Assembly (NCBI GenBank): GCA_016200205.1
Contig: JACQFF010000151.1
Span: forward strand, 1-52,934
Length of the DNA: 52,934 nucleotides
Source of the DNA: Planctomycetia bacterium
Lineage (GTDB): Bacteria > Planctomycetota > Planctomycetia > Pirellulales > PALSA-1355
Reading direction: 5' to 3'
Shown: piece after piece, positions 17,370-24,865 of the stretch
Layout: each line of letters opens with the position of its first letter
Position numbering within the stretch: position 1 is the first letter of the stretch
Made by a program: the position numbers and the translations under genes
The notes under the pieces: generated by a model
The model's input: the letters and a program-made list of their open reading frames with translations, nothing else
Told to the model about the DNA's origin: nothing
Database searches by the model: none

Positions 17370-19739
17370 ATGAAGCTTTCCGGTTCAATGAAGGCAAAAA
17401 CGTGCGGCGGAAAGGGCCCACGTCGACTCTACCTGGAGCCGTTGGAAGACCGACCGCTGCTGGATGCCGGCCATGCTCCCTCGGTCGCGAGTGCGGCAGC
17501 GATCGAAGTGAGGGCTGCGCCGTGGCAAAACCCCGTGTACCGGCTCGACGTGGACAACTCGGGCACCGTCGATGCACAGGATGTCCACCTCTTAATCAAT
17601 CGACTACTTGCCACCGGCAGCGGTCCATTGTCGCCTCCGCAAGGCATACCTATACACTACTACGATACCAACGGAGATAACTACGTATCGCCTTCCGACT
17701 TGTTGAAGATTATCAATCGGCTCAATGCTTCTCCTCCGCAGGTCACTATCTCCACGTTGGCGCCTTTTAGCGTCGACGTCACTCCTCAAGTCTCCGTTTC
17801 CGCGACCAGCCCGGCGGGTGTGGCTGACAACGCCCCGGTGAAGGTCGATGTCGATCTGAACGACGATGGCATTTTCGGTCCGAGCGAGCGAAACCTCTCG
17901 CTGGGCTCATTGTTCCATGGGGCCGGCACATTTGATTTGAATTCTCCGCTGCCGGCGAATAATCCGCAAACCGGCCCCTATGCGATCAAGCTCCGGGCCC
18001 ATGTGCAGGATACCGACGGCATCGAGGGCATTAGCGCCCCGCTGCCGCTGGTGATCGACACGATGACGTCAGATGCGCTGAAAAACTACGTCGACGCCGC
18101 CGACCCCACCTATAAATTCACGGTGGATAGCGTATTCTTCGATCCCCAAGGCCAGTACTCGACATACTTTTTGAATATGACGAGCCAGACGTGGCGCACT
18201 TCGGCCGACGTAACGCAGCCAGTCTGGCAGCATTGGCTGCAAATCATCGTGCCGGCGGGCACGATCCCCACCACCGCCCTGCTGCTGATCGATGGCGGTA
18301 GCGCTCATAGCTCGCCGCCTTGGACGCCCAACCCGTTCCTGGTGGCCGCGGCGCTGCAATCGCATTCCGTGGTCATCGACTTGCCTACGGTGCCGAATGA
18401 GCCGCTGACATTTACGGGCAACCCTTTGGCCCAAAACCTGACGGAAGACCGGATCATCGCTTATTCATTTGATCAGTTTTTGAGCCACCTTGGGGATTCG
18501 GGCAACGAAACCTGGCCCGCGTTGGTGGCCATGACCAAGAGTGCGGTCGCCGCCATGAATACGGTGCAGGCCTTCGTGCCAACCGTCACCAGCGGCCAAA
18601 AGATCAATGATTTCGTTGTGACTGGGTACTCCAAGCGTGGCTGGACAACCTGGCTCACCGCGGCGGTCGACGATCGGGTGACGGCCATCATTCCCGGCGT
18701 GTTCGATAATCTGAATCAGGGGCCGCAAATGGTCCACCATTACGGCGTGTACGGTTTCTTTGCGCCGGCGGTTGCACCTTATCAGTATTTCCATATTTTC
18801 GACCGCATCTTGACGCCCGGAGGCGAGGAACTCTCGAAGATTGTCGATCCGTATCGCTATCTCAAGAACGGCCGTTTCGACAACATGCCCAAACTTATGA
18901 TCAATTCGGCCGGCGATCAGTTTTTTGTGTCCGATTCGGCGCAATTCTATCTCGACGATTTGCCCGGCACCGAGAACTATTTTCGCTACATTCCCAATGT
19001 CAATCATGGCTTGGGACTCGACCAGGGAGACACGCGGGTGCTGACCACCAGCGGGTCGTTCTACGACGCCATTCTGAACAACCGTCCGCTGCCGACATTC
19101 TCGTGGCACGTGCAGGCCGACGGCTCGATTCAAGTGCAAACGGTGACCGCGCCGACTCAGGTCCTGCTCTGGCAAATCACCAATCCGAACGCGCGAGATT
19201 TCCGCAAGGATTTCCTTCCCTCTTCGATGGTTTGGACGAGCACTCCTCTCTCGGACCAAGGGGGTGGAACATACGTCGGGAACGTTCCCGTGCCGACCGA
19301 CGGAGCGACGGCTTATTTCGTGGAGCTGACCTTTCCCAGTGTCGATCCCACGAATCCGTTCGTCTTCACGACCGATATCCACGTCCAGACCAAGCTGGCG
19401 CTTTATCCTTGGCCATTTGCAGCAAGCCTTGAAGCTAACGCGAGCCCCACGGTTACTGCTGACACGAGTCCCGTGACGTTTGGTTTGGCGGTACAAGCGA
19501 GCAGCAACGTCGCTTCGGGTACGCAATCAGTGCCCGCGGCCGGCTCACTGTCGGTGCTAAATGGCGACATCGGCGGTTCAACGGCTTCGGCCGGTCAGGC
19601 TGCCGCGGTTTTGCCGATGGTCAGCGATGCCAGTTCGGCGGGCGACAAGAAATCCAGCGACGGCGAGCCCGACGCGGATCTGGTAGACGACGTGCTTGGC
19701 TCAGTGGGCAGCGATGAACTGGCCAATGCCCTGGCTTAG
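17370..19739 (+). CDS. Surface protein: LEPLEDR-LL signal motif, two dockerin repeats, PqaA-type hydrolase domain
   Basis: This 789-residue protein has three parts. Residues 19-33 carry RLYLEPLEDRPLLDA, the N-terminal motif found in many large planctomycete surface proteins. Two dockerin-like EF-hand repeats follow (DVDNSGTVDAQD about 60-71; DTNGDNYVSPSD about 99-110), each with a trailing helix INRL; they should bind calcium. The main domain (about 230-640) is of the PhoPQ-activated pathogenicity-related (PqaA) alpha/beta-hydrolase type: VTGYSKRGWTTWLTAAVDDRVTAIIP with the presumed nucleophile Ser421, INSAGDQFF and NVNHGLG for the acid and histidine. The last 80 residues are Ser/Ala-rich. 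GGTGG precedes the ATG. The substrate is unknown; attachment through dockerins is an inference. Confidence 0.82.
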   Translation: MKLSGSMKAKTCGGKGPRRLYLEPLEDRPLLDAGHAPSVASAAAIEVRAAPWQNPVYRLDVDNSGTVDAQDVHLLINRLLATGSGPLSPPQGIPIHYYDTNGDNYVSPSDLLKIINRLNASPPQVTISTLAPFSVDVTPQVSVSATSPAGVADNAPVKVDVDLNDDGIFGPSERNLSLGSLFHGAGTFDLNSPLPANNPQTGPYAIKLRAHVQDTDGIEGISAPLPLVIDTMTSDALKNYVDAADPTYKFTVDSVFFDPQGQYSTYFLNMTSQTWRTSADVTQPVWQHWLQIIVPAGTIPTTALLLIDGGSAHSSPPWTPNPFLVAAALQSHSVVIDLPTVPNEPLTFTGNPLAQNLTEDRIIAYSFDQFLSHLGDSGNETWPALVAMTKSAVAAMNTVQAFVPTVTSGQKINDFVVTGYSKRGWTTWLTAAVDDRVTAIIPGVFDNLNQGPQMVHHYGVYGFFAPAVAPYQYFHIFDRILTPGGEELSKIVDPYRYLKNGRFDNMPKLMINSAGDQFFVSDSAQFYLDDLPGTENYFRYIPNVNHGLGLDQGDTRVLTTSGSFYDAILNNRPLPTFSWHVQADGSIQVQTVTAPTQVLLWQITNPNARDFRKDFLPSSMVWTSTPLSDQGGGTYVGNVPVPTDGATAYFVELTFPSVDPTNPFVFTTDIHVQTKLALYPWPFAASLEANASPTVTADTSPVTFGLAVQASSNVASGTQSVPAAGSLSVLNGDIGGSTASAGQAAAVLPMVSDASSAGDKKSSDGEPDADLVDDVLGSVGSDELANALA

Positions 19740-19855
19740 AGCCTATCCGAGAACTGTCGGGGACTGTCCCGATTTTGCGGCGGGCACCATCCGCAGGATG
19801 GTCGGGGAGCAAAATGGGACTGTCCCCTTCTCCGAGACGGTTCTCGGATAGGCTC
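19739..19855. mobile_element. MITE-like palindromic element 2, inserted in a stop codon
   Basis: This 117-base element has perfect 16-base terminal inverted repeats (gagcctatccgagaac at 19739-19754, its complement at 19840-19855) flanked by TTA on both sides (19736-19738, 19856-19858). The interior is also palindromic: ggggactgtccc near the left end pairs imperfectly with gggactgtcccc near the right, around a central accatcc-gca-ggatggt. There is no coding capacity. The left TTA supplies the first bases of the TAG stop of the PqaA gene. Collapsing the repeat restores GCT TAA, so the original gene also ended here. Confidence 0.72.
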
Positions 19856-19903
19856 TTAAAGTGGCCGCCGCGCCGCGATGGAGCCCGCGACACAATCGGG
19901 CGA

Positions 19904-20947
19904 TTACTTTTCGATTCCGATCGCGAAGCTACCGGCCAGGTTGTACCAGACGCTATGAATGTGGTTGGCCAGGTTGCCGGCCGAATCGGGCTGGGTGTTG
20001 TTGAATTCGATCAGGAACGTCGCGCCCTGCACTCGGTAATCGTGGCCGATGCCCGGCTTCTCGGCCCCTGCCCAGGCGAACTTGATTCCGCTGTAACCCT
20101 CTTTTTCAATCGCCGCGAGCCGATCCGCGGCCACGTCGTCCGGCAGGTTGTGGGCATACTCTTCGATCAACGTCCGCAGGATCGTGACCTGATCTTTCGA
20201 CATTTCCCCGGCCGCCAGACCCACGGCGGGCGAAAGCGGTGGCCGGGCCGACCCAGCGCCGCGAACATCGCTGGGAGCCTTTTGGGCAATCACCGCCGTC
20301 TTGCGTTGCTCGGGCGTCAACGATTGCAAAAGTTGGAACGCTAGCTCTTCTTCTTTCGCCAGGACACGCAATCCCTTCTTGAACTCGGGGCCATAATCGG
20401 CCAACAGCACGCCGGGATTGGCGCCAAAGAAAGTGGGCGTTGAGGAGATCACCTTGTCGTGGTCGACCACGAAATTCAGCGACAAGTGGTGCCCCTCGAT
20501 GCTGAGGCCCCAACGTCCATTGACGTCCGGCTGGCCAAAGACGGTGAAGAAATATCGCTGGGGATCCCGCAGCGGGCCGCCCGTTCGCTGTTTCTCCAAT
20601 TCGTGCAGAATCGTTTCGAGCCGCATAATCTTCGTGGCCTTTCCATATCCCAGGGCGCTTAGCGTGCTGTGGAGCAAATCGAGCGCGGCGGTGCGCTGCT
20701 CATCGTTCATTTCCTTGACTTGCAATCCCTTGCGAGTCGGCTTGGGAATATAGTGCCAATCGGTCCGCTGTGGAGTATCGTAGGCCAGAATGGCTTTGGC
20801 TCGCTGTTCGGCGGAGAGCGATTTGACGAACTTTTCGGCCGCAAGCGTCATCTCGACGCCGCTTGCCGAAAGCTTCAGATAACCAAAGCCCGCCGCTAGA
20901 CAAACGGCTGCCACACCCAACGCGATCGTCAACCTGCGGTGTTTCAT
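19904..20947 (-). CDS. DUF3500 family exported protein
   Basis: This 347-residue protein has an N-terminal hydrophobic helix (LTIALGVAAVCLAAGFGYLKL), either an uncleaved anchor or a signal peptide. The rest fits DUF3500: FVKSLSAEQRAKAILAYD, DWHYIPKPTRKGLQVKEMNDEQRTAALDLL, LRDPQRYFFTVFGQP, WGLSIEGHHLSLNFVV, STPTFFGANPGV and the closing FNNTQPDSAGNLANHIHSVWYNLAG. The family's function is unknown. Its conserved His/Asp/Asn residues suggest an enzyme or metal site, and it is often found with exported oxidoreductases. ATG at 20947 follows AGGAA; the frame is open to 21292 but that extension is not protein-like. It is followed on the other side by MITE-like element 2. Confidence 0.88.
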   Translation of the reverse strand: MKHRRLTIALGVAAVCLAAGFGYLKLSASGVEMTLAAEKFVKSLSAEQRAKAILAYDTPQRTDWHYIPKPTRKGLQVKEMNDEQRTAALDLLHSTLSALGYGKATKIMRLETILHELEKQRTGGPLRDPQRYFFTVFGQPDVNGRWGLSIEGHHLSLNFVVDHDKVISSTPTFFGANPGVLLADYGPEFKKGLRVLAKEEELAFQLLQSLTPEQRKTAVIAQKAPSDVRGAGSARPPLSPAVGLAAGEMSKDQVTILRTLIEEYAHNLPDDVAADRLAAIEKEGYSGIKFAWAGAEKPGIGHDYRVQGATFLIEFNNTQPDSAGNLANHIHSVWYNLAGSFAIGIEK

Positions 20948-21057
20948 AGCGTTACCGTTCCTGGTTCCGAAGCCATGAATTTGGGGCACCAAAACGCGCG
21001 AGCGACAGTATAGCACCGCGCCTTGTCCATCACCAGCAGTTGGGGGGCGGCTTTGAC

Positions 21058-21660
21058 TCAGTGCGTATGCTCCGCCCCATGCGGATCGAGCCGATGGTGG
21101 TGATCGTCGACGTGCAAATGGACTTGCGGCAGCGCCGCTATCAACCGCTGGATCCCATCGTCGGTGATCCGCGTGCCGTCCAGATACAGCGACTCCAGGC
21201 TCTTCAGGGAGTGCAAATGTTCGAGCCCCGAGTCGGTAATGGGTATGTCGATCAGGTGGAGAAAACGCAAGTGCGGCAGTTCGCGCAAGCAAGCCAGGCC
21301 GGCGTCGGTAATTCGCGGACTGGCCAACCGCAATTGTTCGATCTCTTTCATCTGGCTCAGCCGTGCAAGTCCGGCGTCCGTGATTTCGGTATGCGAAAAA
21401 TTGATGCGCAGCAACTCGGATTCGAGGCCAGAGAGCGACTTCAGGTCGCGATCGACAACAAGCGTGCGATCGAGGCGTATTTGGTTGGACCGCCGCTCGC
21501 GGACAGCGTGCGCTTGTTCGGCGATGCTCGGCTCGGGCGGGTTCCGCTGCGGTTTGTCAGGGTCGCGGGTCCGGGAACATCCAACGGGCGGCACGACGAG
21601 CAACATCAACAAACTCAGAATGGCCGGGTAGATCGTTGACGGTAAGGACGTAGCATTCAT
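21058..21660 (-). CDS. Leucine-rich-repeat lipoprotein with histidine-rich tail
   Basis: This 200-residue protein has a lipoprotein-type signal ending VPPVGC (Cys28), then a charged linker. Four to five leucine-rich repeats of the ITDAGLxxLxxLxxLxxLxL type follow (about 78-180), ending near GIQRLIAALPQV. The closing 22 residues, HLHVDDHHHRLDPHGAEHTH, contain eight histidines. LRR proteins of this class bind proteins, and a histidine-rich tail often binds Ni, Zn or Cu. Both roles are inferences. It precedes the DUF3500 gene on the same strand by 110 bases. Confidence 0.8.
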   Translation of the reverse strand: MNATSLPSTIYPAILSLLMLLVVPPVGCSRTRDPDKPQRNPPEPSIAEQAHAVRERRSNQIRLDRTLVVDRDLKSLSGLESELLRINFSHTEITDAGLARLSQMKEIEQLRLASPRITDAGLACLRELPHLRFLHLIDIPITDSGLEHLHSLKSLESLYLDGTRITDDGIQRLIAALPQVHLHVDDHHHRLDPHGAEHTH

Positions 21661-21866
21661 CTCGACACTTTAGCCGCGGAATTTCGATCAGGCTAGCGTA
21701 TCCGGTCCACCGGCGAAGCCCAGCGATAGCCGTCCCTGGGCTTCGGATTCTCGATCAATCCTCGGGGGAGGCTAGTGGCAACAGTCCCAGCAGCAAATTA
21801 TACTTTGGACAACCCGTCAGCCGCACGGTGAACCGTTCACAAAAACCTCTCGTCGGAGTTCGACAA

Positions 21867-22712
21867 ATGCCTATCGCGCGACGCACATTTCTGGAATCGG
21901 CGCTGGTATTGGCGGGCGGTGCAGCCCTTTCGACCGAGGGAGCGCAGGCCGCCTCGGATGAGAACGCGACCTTGGGCCACACGCCGCACACGCGATTTGC
22001 CGTCAACGTGGAAATGTGGTGGCGCAAATTGCCCTTTCTCGCTCGCATCCAAAACGCGGCCGCGCTGGGATTTCCGGCCGTCGAGTTTTGGCCTTACGAA
22101 GGCAAGGATATCGACGCCACGGTCAAACTGTGCAACGAATTGAAGATCGAGGTTTCGCAGTTCACGGCCTGGGGATTCCGTCCTGGCCTGAACGATCCGA
22201 AGAACCACGACCAGTTCGTAAAAAAAATCGACGAGGCCTGCAAAATTGCCAAACGGCTCAACTGCCCCAAGATGTGCGTAGTGGGCGGAGACGATCAGCC
22301 GGGGATGACGCAGGCCCAAATGCACGACAATATTATCACCGGACTGAAAAAAGCAGTCCCCATCGCCGAGCAGCATCAAGTCATGTTGATCCTCGAGCCC
22401 ATGAATATCCGCGTCGATCACAAGGGGCATTGCCTGTATGGGAGTGCTCCGGCGATTCGAATTTGCCGGGAAGTGAATTCGAAGTTCGTCAAAATCAATT
22501 GGGATCTGTACCACATGCACATCAGCGAAGGCGATCTGTGTGGGCACCTCAAGGAGGGTTTTGATCAGATCGGTTACTTGCAAGTGGCCGACCACCCGGG
22601 CCGCCACGAACCGGGAACCGGTGAGATCTACTATCCGCGCGTGCTGCGGCAGGCGTACGAGCTGGGTTATCGCGGTTATGTGGGATTGGAGTGCAATCCA
22701 CTGGGCGCGTAG
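21867..22712 (+). CDS. Hydroxypyruvate-isomerase-like TIM-barrel protein, Tat-exported, C-terminus cut by an amber codon
   Basis: This 281-residue protein has a Tat signal (ARRTFLESALVLAGGAAL) followed by an AP-endonuclease-2/xylose-isomerase-like barrel. Motifs fit the hydroxypyruvate isomerase group: FPAVEFWPYEGKD, LILEPMN, VKINWDLYHMHISEGDL, VADHPGRHEPGTGEI. These give the metal-binding Glu, Asp, His and Glu residues. The stop at 22710-22712 (TAG) is followed in frame by LAAAQAVAKADVW and TGA at 22752-22754. That stretch reads like the family's normal last helix, so the protein seems shortened by about 13 residues. Active-site residues lie before the stop. ATG at 21867 follows GGAG; GTG at 21828 is an alternative. 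Confidence 0.85.
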   Translation: MPIARRTFLESALVLAGGAALSTEGAQAASDENATLGHTPHTRFAVNVEMWWRKLPFLARIQNAAALGFPAVEFWPYEGKDIDATVKLCNELKIEVSQFTAWGFRPGLNDPKNHDQFVKKIDEACKIAKRLNCPKMCVVGGDDQPGMTQAQMHDNIITGLKKAVPIAEQHQVMLILEPMNIRVDHKGHCLYGSAPAIRICREVNSKFVKINWDLYHMHISEGDLCGHLKEGFDQIGYLQVADHPGRHEPGTGEIYYPRVLRQAYELGYRGYVGLECNPLGA

Positions 22713-22780
22713 TTGGCCGCCGCGCAAGCCGTGGCGAAGGCCGACGTCTGGTGAATAAGAAATCCCGTCCGCCAGTGCCG

Positions 22781-24016
22781 TCAAGCCCCAACGCCCTGGG
22801 CGATCCTATCCCAATCAATGTTCGAGGGGTTCGCCACTCGCGGTAGATCGACTCGCATCGCCTCGGGATATTTTTGAGCGGCACCGGTGTTGAAGATCAC
22901 GACGCGGTGATCGGGAGCGATCCATTTTTCGGCCGATAGCTGTTCGAGCGCTCCGATGCAGGCGGCCGTTTCGGGACAGATCGCAAGGCCTTCGCTTTGC
23001 ATGCCCTGTCCCATCCACTCGCGAATCCGCGATTCGCTGACGGCAATCGCTCGACCGCCGCTGGCACGGACCGCGTCGAGAATCATAAAGTCGCCCACTG
23101 CCGCTGGAACGCGGATACCGCTGGCAATCGTGGCGGCCCCGGCGAACATCTCGGCGAACCGTTCGCCGCGCTCAAACGCGCGCACGATGGGCGCACAGCC
23201 GTCCGATTGCACGGCCACCATCCGCGGGCGATTGGAATCGGCCAGCCAACCCAAGTGGGCCAATTCTTCAAACGCTTTCCACATTCCAATCAGCCCCGTG
23301 CCGCCTCCGGTCGGATACAGGATCACATCCGGCAGACGCCAATCCATTTGTTCGGCCAGCTCCAACCCCATCGTTTTCTTGCCCTCGATCCGATAGGGCT
23401 CTTTCAGCGTCGAAACATCAAACCAGCCGAGATGCTCTCGACCTTCGCGGATGATTTTTCCGCAATCGGTAATCAGCCCCGGGACGAGAAATGTTTTTGC
23501 TCCAGCCAAATGACACTCGTATTGATTGATGGCCGGAGTGTCGTCGGGCATGAAGACAAAGGCATCCATGCCGGCTCGCGCGGCATAGGCCGCCATGGCG
23601 CCCCCCGCGTTGCCCGCCGTGGGGATAGCCAGGCGGCGAATGCCGAATTGTTTGGCCATCGTGACCGCCAACGCCAAGCCACGGCTCTTGAAACTTCCCG
23701 TCGGCAGTCGCGATTCGTCTTTGATCCATAACTCGCTTAGCCCAAATCGGTCGCCCAGGCGTGGACAGTGAATCAAGGGAGTCATTCCCTCGCCGAGCGA
23801 GACGACGTCGTTTGCGTTCGAGTAGGGAAGCAATTCTCGATAACGCCACAAGCCTGGAGGCCGGCTGGCAACGAGTTGTTTGGAGATGGCGCGCTTAACC
23901 AACTCCAAGTCGTAGCGCACCCACAATGGACGGTCTCTGTGGAGCGTTTGGGGCCGATCGGCCGGAAGCCGGGTGGCGTCCAAAGCACTTTCGAGATGTG
24001 TGACAAAGCAAGCCAT
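22781..24016 (-). CDS. thrC: Threonine synthase
   Basis: This 411-residue PLP enzyme of fold type II forms threonine from O-phosphohomoserine in the cytoplasm. The PLP lysine is in LPTGSFKSRGLALAV. Other marks are VVSLGEGMTPLIHCPRLG near the start, AIPTAGNAGGAMAAYAARAG, YPTGGGTGLIGMWKAFEEL (phosphate loop) and GLAICPETAACIGALEQL. It is the shorter type with an N-terminal extension that often holds a zinc site; only one of those cysteines (Cys3) remains. ATG at 24016 is chosen because MACFVTHLES... resembles the family N-terminus; the frame is open to an ATG at 24061. It is divergent from the tetR gene. Confidence 0.9.
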   Translation of the reverse strand: MACFVTHLESALDATRLPADRPQTLHRDRPLWVRYDLELVKRAISKQLVASRPPGLWRYRELLPYSNANDVVSLGEGMTPLIHCPRLGDRFGLSELWIKDESRLPTGSFKSRGLALAVTMAKQFGIRRLAIPTAGNAGGAMAAYAARAGMDAFVFMPDDTPAINQYECHLAGAKTFLVPGLITDCGKIIREGREHLGWFDVSTLKEPYRIEGKKTMGLELAEQMDWRLPDVILYPTGGGTGLIGMWKAFEELAHLGWLADSNRPRMVAVQSDGCAPIVRAFERGERFAEMFAGAATIASGIRVPAAVGDFMILDAVRASGGRAIAVSESRIREWMGQGMQSEGLAICPETAACIGALEQLSAEKWIAPDHRVVIFNTGAAQKYPEAMRVDLPRVANPSNIDWDRIAQGVGA

Positions 24017-24211
24017 AAGGCAGCACGCCGAATATGTTAAAGGTCTGAACAGTGGGAACATACGGTGGATGAGCCCGTCAACGACTCGGACCCCGTCGTA
24101 CGCGCCTGAAATTCATTTCTGAGTATCCTGCTTTGGTGTCGCCGCGGCCAGCGGCGTTCCGCGTCGTTCGAACGTGCCAGAATCCCACAATCCCTGCCGG
24201 TCTGATTGCCC

Positions 24212-24240
24212 TTGACCCATTTGGCTAGGTCGGGTAAGCT
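24212..24240 (+). promoter_or_regulatory. Possible promoter of the TetR-efflux operon
   Basis: TTGACC at 24212-24217 and TAAGCT at 24235-24240 are separated by 17 bases and could act as -35 and -10 boxes. The -10 box lies inside the palindromic operator candidate. Planctomycete promoters are poorly defined, so this is tentative. Confidence 0.3.
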
Positions 24241-24256
24241 ACTTACCGACAAGTAA
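24233..24256. promoter_or_regulatory. Candidate TetR operator
   Basis: GGTAAG-CTA-CTTACC (24233-24247) is a perfect inverted repeat. It overlaps a second, wider repeat, TACTT-ACCGAC-AAGTA, ending at about 24255. The ACTTACCG half-site resembles operators of TetR-family efflux repressors. It ends about 20 bases before the tetR ATG, the expected place for autorepression of the whole operon. Confidence 0.5.
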
Positions 24257-24277
24257 ACATCTGAACCAAATTGCCCG

Positions 24278-24865
24278 ATGACCTCTCTCGTTGAAAGTGC
24301 GATTGCAAGCAAGCTGCTCAATGCGGCGGTACGGCTCTTCGCGCACAAGGGTTACCCGGCCACCTCGACCCGAGAAATTGTCGAGGCGGCGGGCGTTACT
24401 AAACCCATGCTTTACTACTACTTCCAAAGTAAAGAAGGGCTATTGGCCGCCGCTATCGGGCATTTTTTGGACGAGTTCTACGAGCGACTACGGCAGGTCG
24501 TCGCGGAGCCGCTGCCGGCGTACCGGCAGTTGGTGGAAGTCGTGTGGACTCATTTGGATTTCTGCCAACAACATAAGCCCTTTGCCCGGTTGTTTTACGC
24601 CCTGTATTTCGGGCCCGATGACCAAAAGGGACTGGTCGACCTGCAGAAGTACACGCAGGGAGGACACGAACTATTAATGCAAGTCGTCGCGCAAGCGACC
24701 GCGGCAGGATCCGTTCTGCCGGGTTGCGAGGATGACATGGTTATGACGTTGCATGGCATGATCAACATCTGGGTGATGGCCGCGTTGAACGACGAAGCGG
24801 AATTGAATTACGAACTGGCCGAGCGCATCGTGGAAAACATGCTCCGGGGATTTCATAAACCATGA
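24278..24865 (+). CDS. TetR/AcrR-family transcriptional repressor
   Basis: This 195-residue protein has an N-terminal DNA-binding domain typical of the family: LLNAAVRLFAHKGYPATSTREIVEAAGVTKPMLYYYFQSKEGLLAAAI, with the helix-turn-helix at about residues 30-50. The remaining helices form the ligand-binding and dimer domain. It is the first gene of an operon with a membrane-fusion lipoprotein and an RND pump. Its stop overlaps the next start (ATGA), so it is translationally coupled. It probably represses its own operon through the palindrome just upstream and is released by a pump substrate. The ligand cannot be read from sequence. Confidence 0.92.
   Translation: MTSLVESAIASKLLNAAVRLFAHKGYPATSTREIVEAAGVTKPMLYYYFQSKEGLLAAAIGHFLDEFYERLRQVVAEPLPAYRQLVEVVWTHLDFCQQHKPFARLFYALYFGPDDQKGLVDLQKYTQGGHELLMQVVAQATAAGSVLPGCEDDMVMTLHGMINIWVMAALNDEAELNYELAERIVENMLRGFHKP

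Noticed and set aside
18465-19526. Minus-strand ORF of 353 codons opposite the PqaA gene
   Set aside because: Arg/His-rich shadow of a strong sense gene with no recognisable motif.
21837-22784. Minus-strand ORF of 315 codons opposite the TIM-barrel gene
   Set aside because: Shadow of a high-GC gene; no signal peptide or domain pattern.
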